Assembly: GCF_023074185.1 (NCBI RefSeq)
Contig: NZ_JADPKY010000126.1
Coordinates: 62,001 to 126,000 of the forward strand
Reading direction: 5' to 3'
Origin: Bradyrhizobium sp. 132
Lineage (GTDB): Bacteria > Pseudomonadota > Alphaproteobacteria > Rhizobiales > Xanthobacteraceae
Length of the DNA stretch: 64,000 bases
Of this stretch, positions 34,535 to 42,977 are shown one piece after another. Made by a program: the position numbers and the translations under genes. Within the stretch, counting starts at the first letter, position 1. Each line of letters starts with the position of its first letter. Below the pieces are notes generated by a model, which saw nothing but the letters and a program-made list of their open reading frames with translations, made no database searches and had not been told where the DNA came from.

Positions 34535-37255
34535 ATGATGACGAGATTCGGCAGCCGCCTTTTTGACCATGCCTTCGTCCGCAGCGGACCGATCCGCTGG
34601 CTGGTGGTGGGCGGCATGTTGCTGATCGCGGCGATCGCTGTCGGCGCGACGCTGATGGCGCAGAATTTCCGCGAACGTGCGCTTCGCAATTCCGGCCGCG
34701 AGCTGGAAAACACCGTGCTGATGCTGGCCCATCATTTCGACCAGCAATTGCAGGATTTCGCCGTCATCCAGCAGGATTTCGTCGACCACGTTCGCGCCAC
34801 CGGCATCACCAGTGCAGCGGACTATCGCAAACGCCTCTCCGGCCAGGACATCCACCGGATGCTGCGCTCGAAGATCGAGGCACTGCCCTACATGGGCGGC
34901 GTCAACATCATCGATGCCGAAGGCAATTTGATCAATTCGTCGACGGCATGGCCAGTCCCGAAATTGAACGTCGCCGATCGCGCCTATTTCCGGACCTTTC
35001 GATATGATCCCAATGCTCCCGACGTCCTGATCGAGCCACTGCACAGTCGCATCTCCGGAGCCTGGACCATCCTCATCGTGCGCAAGATCGTCGGACCGAA
35101 CGGCGAATTCATGGGTGTGGTCGGACGCGGCATCGAGCCGGCAAGCTTCGAAAAATTCTTCGAGACCGTCGTGCTCGGCGAAGGAGCGACGATCTCGATG
35201 CTGCATCGGGACGGCACTCTGCTGGCCCGATATCCCCATTCCGGCGAATTGATGGGACGAAATTTCAAGAACGGTCCGTTCGAGCACCAGAGGGTCTTCG
35301 GGCTCGATCAGTTCGCCGGCCGCTTCATGAGCCCGGTCGACGGCGAGGACCGGCTAATCTCCTCGCATGCCCTGCCCCACTTCCCGATCCTGATGATGGC
35401 TACCACGACGCGCGCGTCGGCACTGATGGACTGGCGCGAGCAGATCGGCATCCTGATCTCGGTCGCCGCCTCTTCCGCGCTCGCCATCGCGGGCGTGCTG
35501 ATCGCGATCGTGCGCAAGCTCCTGGAGCAGCACCGCCTTTCGCGGGAACGGCTGACGCTGGAAAAGCAGCGTCTTGACCGCGCCGTCAACAACATGACCC
35601 AGGGCCTGCTGCTGTTCGACGCCTCGCAGCAGCTCGTGATCTGCAATCAGCGCTACATAGAGATGTACGGGCTGTCTGCCGAAATCGTGAGACCCGGCTG
35701 TAGCTTCCACGACATCATTGCGCACCGCAGCGCCACCGGCTCTTTCACCGGCGATGTGGACCCGTATATCGCACGGGTCCTGCGCGACATCCATGTGCGC
35801 AATTCGATGGTGGTCGACACCTCCGACGGTCGCTCGATCCAGATCGTCAACGAACCGCTCACGGACGGCGGCTGGGTGGCGACACACGAGGACATCACGG
35901 AGCGCCGGCGCATCGAGGAGCGCATCACCCATCTCGCTCATTACGACGCGCTGACCGACCTGCCCAACCGCACCCTGTTCCACGAGCATCTACGCGAGGA
36001 ACTGGCTCTCGTCGCCGCGGGCGAACAACTCGCGGTGCACTATATCGACATCGACGAATTCAAGGGCGTCAACGACGCGCTCGGGCATCTCGTCGGCGAC
36101 GAACTCCTGAAGTCGGTCGCGCAGAGCCTCCGCCGGTGCGCAGGCCCGGCGGACTTCGTGGCGCGGCTTGGCGGCGACGAATTCGCCATCGTACAGAGCG
36201 CGGTGACGTCGCTGGATCAGGTCAACGAACTCGTCGCGCGGCTGTTCGAGGCCATCCGCGTGCCGTTTGACTGCATGGGGCATCATCTTGCCACCGACGC
36301 CAGCATCGGCATCGCACTGGCACCCGACCACGGAACGGCGCTCGACCAGATCCTGAAGAACGCGGACATGGCGATGTACGCCGCCAAAGCCGCCGGACGC
36401 CGCACCTATCGCTTTTTCGAGCCGGAGATGGACGCCAAGATCCACGAGCGGCGGCAGCTCGAGATCGATCTGCGCCACGCCATCGCCCATGGCGGCCTCG
36501 ATGTCTATTACCAGCCCTGCCTCAGCCTGAAGGACGACCGCATCACTGGCTGCGAGGCGCTGGTGCGCTGGCGTCATCCCGAGCGCGGCATGGTCTCGCC
36601 GGCCGAGTTCATCCCGATCGCCGAGGACACCGGCCTGATCAACGAGATCGGGGAATGGGTGCTGGCGACCGCCTGCCGGGACGCCGCCAACTGGCCCGAC
36701 GACATCCGCCTCGCCGTCAACGTCTCACCGGTGCAGTTCAAGAGCGGCACGCTGGCGCTGAAGATCATCGCGGCGCTCGCTGCCTCCAATTTGCCGGCGA
36801 GCCGGCTCGAGCTCGAGATCACCGAGGCGGTGCTGATCCGCGACGACGACACCGCGCTCGCGATCCTGCATCAACTCCGCGCCATCGGCGTGCGCATCGC
36901 GCTCGACGATTTCGGCACCGGCTACTCCTCCCTGAGCTATCTGCACCGCTTCCCGTTCGACAAGATCAAGATCGACCGCTGCTTCGTTAACGACATCGCC
37001 GGCCCCGACGGCTCCGCCAGCATCGTGCAGGCCGTCGTCAATCTCGCGGCCGCCCGCCGCATGACCACCACGGCCGAGGGCGTCGAGACCGAGGAGCAGC
37101 AGCGGCTGCTCCGCGCGCTCGGCTGCTCCGAGATGCAAGGCTATCTGTTCAGCGCCGCGAAGCCTGCCGACAAGGTGCTGGAGCTGTTCGCGCTCCATCG
37201 CAGCCGGCTCGCCCAGCGCGGTGGAAACGAGAGCCGACGCCGCGAAGCGGGCTAG
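34535..37255 (+). CDS. Cache-PAS-GGDEF-EAL cyclic-di-GMP signalling protein
   Basis: A 906-residue inner-membrane sensor. Helices at about 20-45 and 305-325 flank a periplasmic double-Cache sensor (ALPYMGGVNIIDAEGNLI, RDGTLLARYP). A PAS-like region follows (NNMTQGLLLFDASQQLV), then GGDEF (about 470-640) with intact GGDEF at 546-550, then EAL (about 655-900) with EAL at 674-676. The diguanylate-cyclase inhibitory RxxD is replaced by GPAD. Phosphodiesterase residues look complete (EITEAVL, DDFGTGYSS, KIDRCF, AEGVETEEQ). It may make and break cyclic-di-GMP. Stand-alone gene. Confidence 0.93.
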   Translation: MMTRFGSRLFDHAFVRSGPIRWLVVGGMLLIAAIAVGATLMAQNFRERALRNSGRELENTVLMLAHHFDQQLQDFAVIQQDFVDHVRATGITSAADYRKRLSGQDIHRMLRSKIEALPYMGGVNIIDAEGNLINSSTAWPVPKLNVADRAYFRTFRYDPNAPDVLIEPLHSRISGAWTILIVRKIVGPNGEFMGVVGRGIEPASFEKFFETVVLGEGATISMLHRDGTLLARYPHSGELMGRNFKNGPFEHQRVFGLDQFAGRFMSPVDGEDRLISSHALPHFPILMMATTTRASALMDWREQIGILISVAASSALAIAGVLIAIVRKLLEQHRLSRERLTLEKQRLDRAVNNMTQGLLLFDASQQLVICNQRYIEMYGLSAEIVRPGCSFHDIIAHRSATGSFTGDVDPYIARVLRDIHVRNSMVVDTSDGRSIQIVNEPLTDGGWVATHEDITERRRIEERITHLAHYDALTDLPNRTLFHEHLREELALVAAGEQLAVHYIDIDEFKGVNDALGHLVGDELLKSVAQSLRRCAGPADFVARLGGDEFAIVQSAVTSLDQVNELVARLFEAIRVPFDCMGHHLATDASIGIALAPDHGTALDQILKNADMAMYAAKAAGRRTYRFFEPEMDAKIHERRQLEIDLRHAIAHGGLDVYYQPCLSLKDDRITGCEALVRWRHPERGMVSPAEFIPIAEDTGLINEIGEWVLATACRDAANWPDDIRLAVNVSPVQFKSGTLALKIIAALAASNLPASRLELEITEAVLIRDDDTALAILHQLRAIGVRIALDDFGTGYSSLSYLHRFPFDKIKIDRCFVNDIAGPDGSASIVQAVVNLAAARRMTTTAEGVETEEQQRLLRALGCSEMQGYLFSAAKPADKVLELFALHRSRLAQRGGNESRRREAG

Positions 37256-37302
37256 AAACATCGACGGACAGCCAATCGGCGCGAGCGACCGCTTGGAATT
37301 CA

Positions 37303-37316
37303 AGACCATTTGGTCT
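37303..37316. promoter_or_regulatory. TetR operator, NemR-like palindrome
   Basis: Perfect palindrome AGACCA-TT-TGGTCT, 12 bases before the TetR ATG and followed by TATATA. It matches the TAGACC-N4-GGTCTA pattern of NemR-type TetR repressors except at one outer base. Autoregulation of the TetR-EamA pair is the likely role. Confidence 0.65.
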
Positions 37317-37327
37317 ATATATCGGAG

Positions 37328-37942
37328 ATGCGCCGCCAAAGCCCAGTGCAGTTGCCCCGTGGCCGTCCCCGAAGTTTCGACACGGAAGCCGCTGTCGAAC
37401 AGGCGATGGGCGTGTTCTGGTCGCGCGGCTATCATGCCACGGCGCTACCGGACCTGCTTCGAGCGACGAAGCTATCGCGTGGCAGCCTCTACGCCGCTTT
37501 CGGGGACAAGCACTCGCTGTTCTTGCGTGCGCTTGATCGCTACGTCGCCGATGCCGTGACGCGGATGAACGTCGAACTCGACCCCCGCAGAGAGCCGGTC
37601 GACGGCCTGCGGGCCTACCTTGCCGGCTACGTGGAGCGAACGAGCGGTGCCAATGGTCGGCGCGGATGCCTGCTGGTGGCCACGGCCATGGAACTGGCCG
37701 GCCGTGACGCTGAAGTTGATCGCCGCATCGGGAGCTTTTTCAAGGCCATGGAGGCCAAGCTGGCTGATGCCCTGTCCCGTGCGAAGGCGGCGGGCAAATT
37801 GGCCGATGGCGTCGAGCCTTCCAGTGCCGCCCGAATTCTCGTCTGTTTCCTTTGGGGGCTACGAGTGGTCGCGAAAACGGCACCGACACGGATCACGTCG
37901 CAAGCCGCCGTTGACGCTCTTCTCGACCGCTTCATTAGGTAA
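37328..37942 (+). CDS. TetR-family transcriptional regulator
   Basis: A 204-residue repressor. The N-terminal helix-turn-helix is RGRPRSFDTEAAVEQAMGVFWSRGYHATALPDLLRATKLSRGSLYAAFGDKHSLFLRAL, of the NemR/AcuR/YcdC-like type with the TSLPDLL-like and GSLYxAFGDK motifs. The C-terminal ligand domain contains RRGCLLVATAMELA, with a Cys that could sense electrophiles as in NemR. A TTG six codons upstream is possible but lies over the operator. It is followed after 87 bases by an EamA transporter. Confidence 0.9.
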   Translation: MRRQSPVQLPRGRPRSFDTEAAVEQAMGVFWSRGYHATALPDLLRATKLSRGSLYAAFGDKHSLFLRALDRYVADAVTRMNVELDPRREPVDGLRAYLAGYVERTSGANGRRGCLLVATAMELAGRDAEVDRRIGSFFKAMEAKLADALSRAKAAGKLADGVEPSSAARILVCFLWGLRVVAKTAPTRITSQAAVDALLDRFIR

Positions 37943-37968
37943 ACAACCCATTTAGGTAAACAACCCAT
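37936..37968. repeat. 17-bp tandem repeat between TetR and EamA genes
   Basis: TAGGTAAACAACCCATT is followed directly by a second copy that differs only at its last base. The first copy contains the TetR stop codon. It looks like a recent slippage duplication in the intergenic spacer. Confidence 0.85.
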
Positions 37969-38029
37969 GGACGCCTCCGCTATTGGCGCGTCGATATCTA
38001 GACTGATCGGTCTTGAAAGGAAGAATGCC

Positions 38030-38881
38030 ATGTCTGCCATCCAGATCGTCTGTGCGGTGGCCGTCCCCTTGCTCTGGGGTTATCAGTTCGTCGCCATCAA
38101 GGTAGGCGTTACGGAGTTTCCGCCTCTCTTCTTCCTCGCACTGCGCTTCCTGGCCATCGCGCTGTTGCTCGTTCCGTTCGTCAAACGGCCCACGCGTGCA
38201 CAGTTCGGCCCCATCGTAGCTATTTCGATTTTCCTCGGTGGGCTGAACTTCGGGCTCTTCTATGTTGGCCTTGGGCTCGGCTCGGGAAGCATGTCGGCCG
38301 TCGCATATCAACTCGCGCCGCCCTTCACCGTCCTGTTGGCGTGGCCGCTGCTCGCGGAGAGGCCGTCTCTCACCACGTCCGCCGGAGTGGTGCTTGCATT
38401 TGTCGGCGTGGTCGTATTGGCAGCGGAGCCCGGCCTGTCGGCAAACGCGCTTCCCCTGCTGCTCGTGGTCGGGGCAGCCTTCGCATTCGCCGTGTCCAAC
38501 GTCTTGACGAAGCGCTACGGCCCTTTTGATCCCCTGATGTTGATGGGGTGGTTCTCGCTGCTCACGGTGCCGCAGGTCATGTTGATGTCGTTGCTCCTTG
38601 AACACGGACAACTCGCGAGCCTTGTCACCGCGGATGGACGTGGTTGGCTGGCACTCGCCTACACGATTTTCATCGGAGGAATTGTCGGGTTTGGACTCTG
38701 GTTCTGGCTGATCGGGCGTTGCTCGATGAGTCGCGTCGCCCCTTTCGGTCTGCTACTTCCGGTGTTCGCCCTGATGTCGAGCGTGTTGTTTCTTGGCGAA
38801 CACATGACCTCAAAGCTGATCATCGGCGGGCTGCTCGCGATGTCCGGCGTTGCCATGACGCAGTTGAGACCGAGCGCTTGA
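38030..38881 (+). CDS. EamA-family (DMT) transporter
   Basis: A 283-residue permease with about ten membrane helices as two EamA halves (first half LWGYQFVAIKVGVTEFPPLFFLALRF; second half FAFAVSNVLTKRYGPFDPLMLMGW). It resembles the O-acetylserine/cysteine exporter EamA (YdeD) in MSRVAPFGLLLPVFALMSSVLFLGE. The ATG with AAGGAAG upstream is used; an earlier in-frame ATG lies in the tandem repeat. Probably an exporter controlled by the preceding TetR repressor. GC is lower than in the flanks. Confidence 0.88.
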   Translation: MSAIQIVCAVAVPLLWGYQFVAIKVGVTEFPPLFFLALRFLAIALLLVPFVKRPTRAQFGPIVAISIFLGGLNFGLFYVGLGLGSGSMSAVAYQLAPPFTVLLAWPLLAERPSLTTSAGVVLAFVGVVVLAAEPGLSANALPLLLVVGAAFAFAVSNVLTKRYGPFDPLMLMGWFSLLTVPQVMLMSLLLEHGQLASLVTADGRGWLALAYTIFIGGIVGFGLWFWLIGRCSMSRVAPFGLLLPVFALMSSVLFLGEHMTSKLIIGGLLAMSGVAMTQLRPSA

Positions 38882-38981
38882 CCGATGTGAACCAGGAAGT
38901 CGCGTCGTTGCAGCGTCCCAAACGAATTCGCCCAGGAGCGGTCATCCACTCCCAGGCGATCAATGTCTGGAATCGCGAAAC

Positions 38982-40319
38982 TTAGTTCGGCACCGCAGCC
39001 TTAGGCGCAGGCTTGGCCGCGACAGCATTCGCGGTTTGGCCGTGCAGGAAGTCATAGGCCGTATGCAGCGCCTTGTCGTCCTTCTCTTCCGGCGGAACAT
39101 AGGACTGTGATCCAGTCTGCTCCGTGCCATCGGCCGCCTGAAGATGGCCGCGCATCTGGGACTCCGCCATGGTGTCCATCCGGCCCTTCAGCTCAGGCGG
39201 CACGTCCTGGAGGATCTCGATGTCGGGCGCGATGCCCTGGGCCTGGATCGAGCGGCCCGACGGCGTGTAGTAGCGCGCCGTGGTCAGCGCCAGCGCACCG
39301 TTGCGGGCACCGAGCGGAATGATGGTCTGCACCGAGCCTTTGCCGAACGAGCGCGTGCCGATGATGGTCGCGCGCTTGTGGTCATGCAGCGCGCCGGCCA
39401 CGATCTCGGAGGCCGAAGCCGAGCCGCCGTTGACCAGAACCACGAGCGGCTTGCCCTTGGTGAGGTCACCGCCGTGCGCGGTAAAGCGCTGGGTCTCTTC
39501 CGCATTGCGGCCGCGGGTCGAGACGACCTCGCCGCGCTGCAGAAACGCGCTCGACACCGACACGGCCTGGTCGAGCAATCCGCCCGGATTGTTGCGCAGG
39601 TCCATCACGTAGCCCACGAGCTTCTCCTGCGGGATGTCCTTGGAGATCGACGCGATTGCCTTCTTCAGGCCGTCGGTGGTCTGCTCGTTGAATGAGGAGA
39701 CGCGGATATAGCCGATATCGCCGTTCTCGACGTGGAAGCGGACGGGGCGCACATGGATGATCTCGCGCTTGATCGCGACGTCGAGCGGGGCGTCGGCCCC
39801 CTTGCGCACGATCGTGAGCTTGGTCTGGGTGTCGACGGGGCCCTTCATCTTGTTGACGGCCTGCTCGAGTGTCATGCCCTGCACGGCGTCGCCGTCGATC
39901 TTGCTGATGAGGTCGCCCGACATGATGCCGGCCTTGGACGCCGGAGTGTCGTCGATCGGCGAGACGACCTTGACGAGGCCATCCTCCATCGTGACCTCGA
40001 TGCCGAGCCCGCCGAACTCGCCGGAGGTGGTCTCCTGCATCTCGGTCCAGGCCTTGTCGTTCATGTAGCGCGAGTGCGGATCGAGCGCGGTCACCATGCC
40101 GGTGATCGCACCTTCGATGAGCTTGGCATTGTCGGGTTTCTCGACATAGCTCGCCTTCACCCGCTCGAATACTTCGCCGAACAAATTGAGCTGGGAATAG
40201 GCGTCATCCGCGCTCGCTGCCGCCCGTGCTGCCCATACGCCGCCGTGCGGACTGGCTACCAAAAGGGTCAGACACGCTCCGGTGAGCGCGCCCAAGGGGA
40301 ATAGCAGGGTTTTCCGCAT
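38982..40319 (-). CDS. ctpA: S41-family C-terminal processing protease
   Basis: A periplasmic serine protease that trims or degrades envelope proteins. The 445 residues begin with a signal/anchor segment (KTLLFPLGALTGACLTLLVA). A PDZ domain (about 95-180, GGLGIEVTMEDGLVKVVSPI) and the S41 core follow, with DLRNNPGG, catalytic Ser in NGGSASASEIVAGAL (about 306) and Lys in GTRSFGKGSVQ (about 331). The tail is Ala/Pro-rich. An upstream start would add 23 residues before the signal, so the internal ATG is chosen. In relatives it is often beside murein peptidase genes, not seen here. Confidence 0.92.
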   Translation of the reverse strand: MRKTLLFPLGALTGACLTLLVASPHGGVWAARAAASADDAYSQLNLFGEVFERVKASYVEKPDNAKLIEGAITGMVTALDPHSRYMNDKAWTEMQETTSGEFGGLGIEVTMEDGLVKVVSPIDDTPASKAGIMSGDLISKIDGDAVQGMTLEQAVNKMKGPVDTQTKLTIVRKGADAPLDVAIKREIIHVRPVRFHVENGDIGYIRVSSFNEQTTDGLKKAIASISKDIPQEKLVGYVMDLRNNPGGLLDQAVSVSSAFLQRGEVVSTRGRNAEETQRFTAHGGDLTKGKPLVVLVNGGSASASEIVAGALHDHKRATIIGTRSFGKGSVQTIIPLGARNGALALTTARYYTPSGRSIQAQGIAPDIEILQDVPPELKGRMDTMAESQMRGHLQAADGTEQTGSQSYVPPEEKDDKALHTAYDFLHGQTANAVAAKPAPKAAVPN

Positions 40320-40615
40320 GGATAGACAGGCCTTTTTGCTTTGGGCTTCGGCTGCGCCATGCAAATGGCGATCCAGCCCGCTGTTCACAATACCATTCTG
40401 GTTTCTTCAAGGCCGAGATACCACGCCGGCGGCTAGACCGTAAAAAATCCCTTCGCCCGGGCCTAAACTTTTGGCAACGTTCCGAAACCGTTTCGCGCAA
40501 GACGGGAATCGGTCCGCCGGCCCACGCCTCGCAGCTATGCGATTTTAGGATGGTTTTGGAGGGCCGGACACGATAGGCGATGACGATAAGACTTCAAATT
40601 CTCGGGAGGACAACA

Positions 40616-41749
40616 ATGAATGACGCGCCCCGCACCCGGCCGGAGAGGAACGTCGAACTCGGCGCCAGCGCCGAGCCGTTCCAGAACCTGCACGAATTCA
40701 TCCGCAAGGCGCGTGCCAATCTGAACCAGAACGCCTGGGACTACATCGTCGGCGCCGCCGAGACCGAGACCACGATGCGTCGCAACCGCATGGCGCTGGA
40801 CGAAATCGCCTTCCGCCCGCGCGTGCTGCGCGATGTCAGCAAGGTCGTCGGCTCGGTCGAGCAATTCGGCCGCAAGATGCGCCTGCCGGTGGTGCTCGCC
40901 CCCGTCGGCGCGCTCGAAATCTTCGATCCGGATGGCGCGGCGAGCGTGGCACGCGCCTGCGGCACTTTCGGTGCGGCGCACATGCTGAGTTCGGTGTCCG
41001 AGCCCGGCCTCGAGAAGACCGCCGAAGCGGCGCCCGGCGCGCTGCGCCTCTACCAGCTCTATGTGCGCGGCGACGATGCCTTCGTCGCCGACGTTGTCAG
41101 CCGGGCCGAGAAGAACGCCTATGCCGCCTTCTGCCTGACCGTCGATACCGCCCATTACAGCCGTCGCGAGCGTGACATCGCCAAGCGGTACGTTCGCGAG
41201 AGCCGCCTGCGCGCCACCGGCGGCGATTTCCAGAAGGGCCTGGAGTGGCGGACGGTGAAGATGATCAAGGACAAGTTCGAGATCCCGCTGATCCTCAAGG
41301 GCATCGCGACGCCAGAGGACGCGCTGATCGCGATCGATCACGGCGTCGAGTGGATCTACGTTTCCAACCATGGCGGCCGTCAGCTCGATCACGGTCGCGG
41401 CGCCATGCACGTGCTGCCCGAGATCGTCGATGCCGTGAAGGGCCGCGCCAAAATCATGGTCGATGGCGGTGTCTGTCGCGGCACCGACATCGTCAAGGCG
41501 ATCGCGGCGGGCGCCGACCTCGTCGGCATCGGCCGGCTGCAATGCTGGGCACTGGCGGCGGCCGGCGAAGCCGGCGTGGCGCGCATGCTGGAGCTGCTCG
41601 AGGACGAAGTGCTGCGTTGCCTCGGCTTGCTGGGTGCGACTTCGTTCGCCGAGGTCGACAAATCCTGCCTCCATGCAGCGACCGCAACCAACGCGCCGAG
41701 CGTGTTCAGCGCGTTTCCGCTGTTCGACCACGAGCCATATCGATACTGA
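40616..41749 (+). CDS. FMN-dependent alpha-hydroxy-acid dehydrogenase
   Basis: A 377-residue TIM-barrel flavoenzyme of the lactate/glycolate/mandelate group. It has the FMN and substrate signature SNHGGRQLDHGRGAMHVLPEI with the catalytic His, the ILKGIATPEDA strand, MVDGGVCRGTDIVKAIAAGADLVGIGR for phosphate binding, and LPVVLAPVGALEIF near the N terminus. The ribosome site GGGAGGAC precedes the ATG. It is followed by a HAD phosphatase after 13 bases. The substrate (L-lactate, glycolate, mandelate or other) is not determined. Confidence 0.9.
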   Translation: MNDAPRTRPERNVELGASAEPFQNLHEFIRKARANLNQNAWDYIVGAAETETTMRRNRMALDEIAFRPRVLRDVSKVVGSVEQFGRKMRLPVVLAPVGALEIFDPDGAASVARACGTFGAAHMLSSVSEPGLEKTAEAAPGALRLYQLYVRGDDAFVADVVSRAEKNAYAAFCLTVDTAHYSRRERDIAKRYVRESRLRATGGDFQKGLEWRTVKMIKDKFEIPLILKGIATPEDALIAIDHGVEWIYVSNHGGRQLDHGRGAMHVLPEIVDAVKGRAKIMVDGGVCRGTDIVKAIAAGADLVGIGRLQCWALAAAGEAGVARMLELLEDEVLRCLGLLGATSFAEVDKSCLHAATATNAPSVFSAFPLFDHEPYRY

Positions 41750-41762
41750 GTGAAAGGACGCT

Positions 41763-42389
41763 ATGACATCGCTCTCTCCCGGCAGCGCGGATGCGCTTCT
41801 GTTCGATCTCGGCCGCGTGGTGCTCGATATCGATTTCTCCAAGGCGATCGCCTGCTGGGCGGGACATGCTGGCTGCGAGCCCGATGCCATCGTCGCGCGC
41901 TACGTGCGGGACAGCGAAGCCTATCGGCTGCACGAGGTGGGCAAGCTCAGTGACGAGGACTATTTCGCCTCGTTGCGAGATTCGCTCGGAATCGGCATTT
42001 CGGACGCGCAGTTCCTGGAAGGCTGGAACGCGATCTTCACCGGCGAAATGCCTGATATCGCCGAGCTGTTGCCGCGGGCAGCGAAGCAGATGCCGCTCTA
42101 CGTCTTCTCCAATACCAACCGGCCGCACGTGGACTATTTCTCGAAGGAATATGCCGACGTCCTCCGCCATTTCCGGGAGCTGTATTTGTCGTCCAGCATC
42201 GGCCTGCGCAAACCGAATGCGGAGGCCTTCGACCACGTCATTGCTGCGATCGGCGTGCCCGCCGAGCGTATCGTGTTCTTCGACGATCTTGCCGAGAACA
42301 TCGAAGGCGCGCGGGCGCGCGGCATGACGGCGGTGCATGTGATCTCGCCGCGTGACGTCGGGATCGCCCTCAAGGCGCTGGGGATTTGA
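41763..42389 (+). CDS. HAD-superfamily phosphatase, YihX-like
   Basis: A 208-residue HAD subfamily IA hydrolase. Motif I is LLFDLGRVVLDIDF, with the nucleophilic Asp and the DLG...DID pattern of E. coli YihX (alpha-glucose-1-phosphatase). Motif II is VFSNTNRPH, motif III Lys in GLRKPNAEAFDHV, and motif IV is VFFDDLAENIEGA. It probably shares a transcript with the hydroxy-acid dehydrogenase, 13 bases upstream. Specificity is unproven. Confidence 0.88.
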   Translation: MTSLSPGSADALLFDLGRVVLDIDFSKAIACWAGHAGCEPDAIVARYVRDSEAYRLHEVGKLSDEDYFASLRDSLGIGISDAQFLEGWNAIFTGEMPDIAELLPRAAKQMPLYVFSNTNRPHVDYFSKEYADVLRHFRELYLSSSIGLRKPNAEAFDHVIAAIGVPAERIVFFDDLAENIEGARARGMTAVHVISPRDVGIALKALGI

Positions 42390-42560
42390 CCGCCCGCCCC
42401 AGCACATTGCCAGGCAAGCCGACCTGCCGATCCGGAACAATTTCACCCCGGGGACGAGGAACCAAAACACTTTGTGCATTTTTAGACAGAGTTCCGGGAA
42501 CGGAATGCCACCCTCCGGACTCTTGAGTCCGTTGGGACTTCTACGGACGGATGCATCATC

Positions 42561-42752
42561 GTGTTGGGCAAGACCTACCTCACCAAGCAGGCCTCTCTTC
42601 TTCTTGAATTCGCCAGGACAACCTCAGACTCGGCCCTTTCCGCCAAGCTCGTGAGCAAGGCCGCCGACCTGAAATCCCAGGCCGATCCGCTTCCCGACAA
42701 GGATCAGGGGCCGAAGGCGCCCGACGTAAGTCCCGAGCAGACAGCGACCTGA
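42561..42752 (+). CDS. Small hypothetical protein
   Basis: A 63-residue GTG-started frame: an amphipathic helix (TYLTKQASLLLEFARTT), then SAKLVSKAADLKSQAD and a disordered acidic tail rich in Pro, Asp and Lys. It resembles, from memory, small conserved rhizobial proteins of unknown function with an ADLK(S/R)QAD segment. No signal peptide or membrane helix. Codon use has high third-position GC, supporting that it is real. The ribosome site is weak. Confidence 0.55.
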   Translation: MLGKTYLTKQASLLLEFARTTSDSALSAKLVSKAADLKSQADPLPDKDQGPKAPDVSPEQTAT

Positions 42753-42977
42753 TCGGTGCTGGCCGGGGCGGTCGTCATCTCGTCCCTGCCATGGTCACTC
42801 TCCTGCCGATCTGTCTCGTTCCTCGGATCATGCCGCGACGGGCTTGATCTTGCCTTCCAGAACGATGTGAAGCAGCGGGATGACTGTCCCCGCTCAGCTG
42901 TTTTTGCCTCTGCGCCCGCGCTCGGCTAGAAGACTTGCGGAACATTCGCCCGAACGTGCCGAGCAGGAGTTTTCGCC

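Noticed and set aside
42753..42977. Possible small RNA or gene before moeA
   Set aside because: No promoter, terminator or coding pattern was visible.
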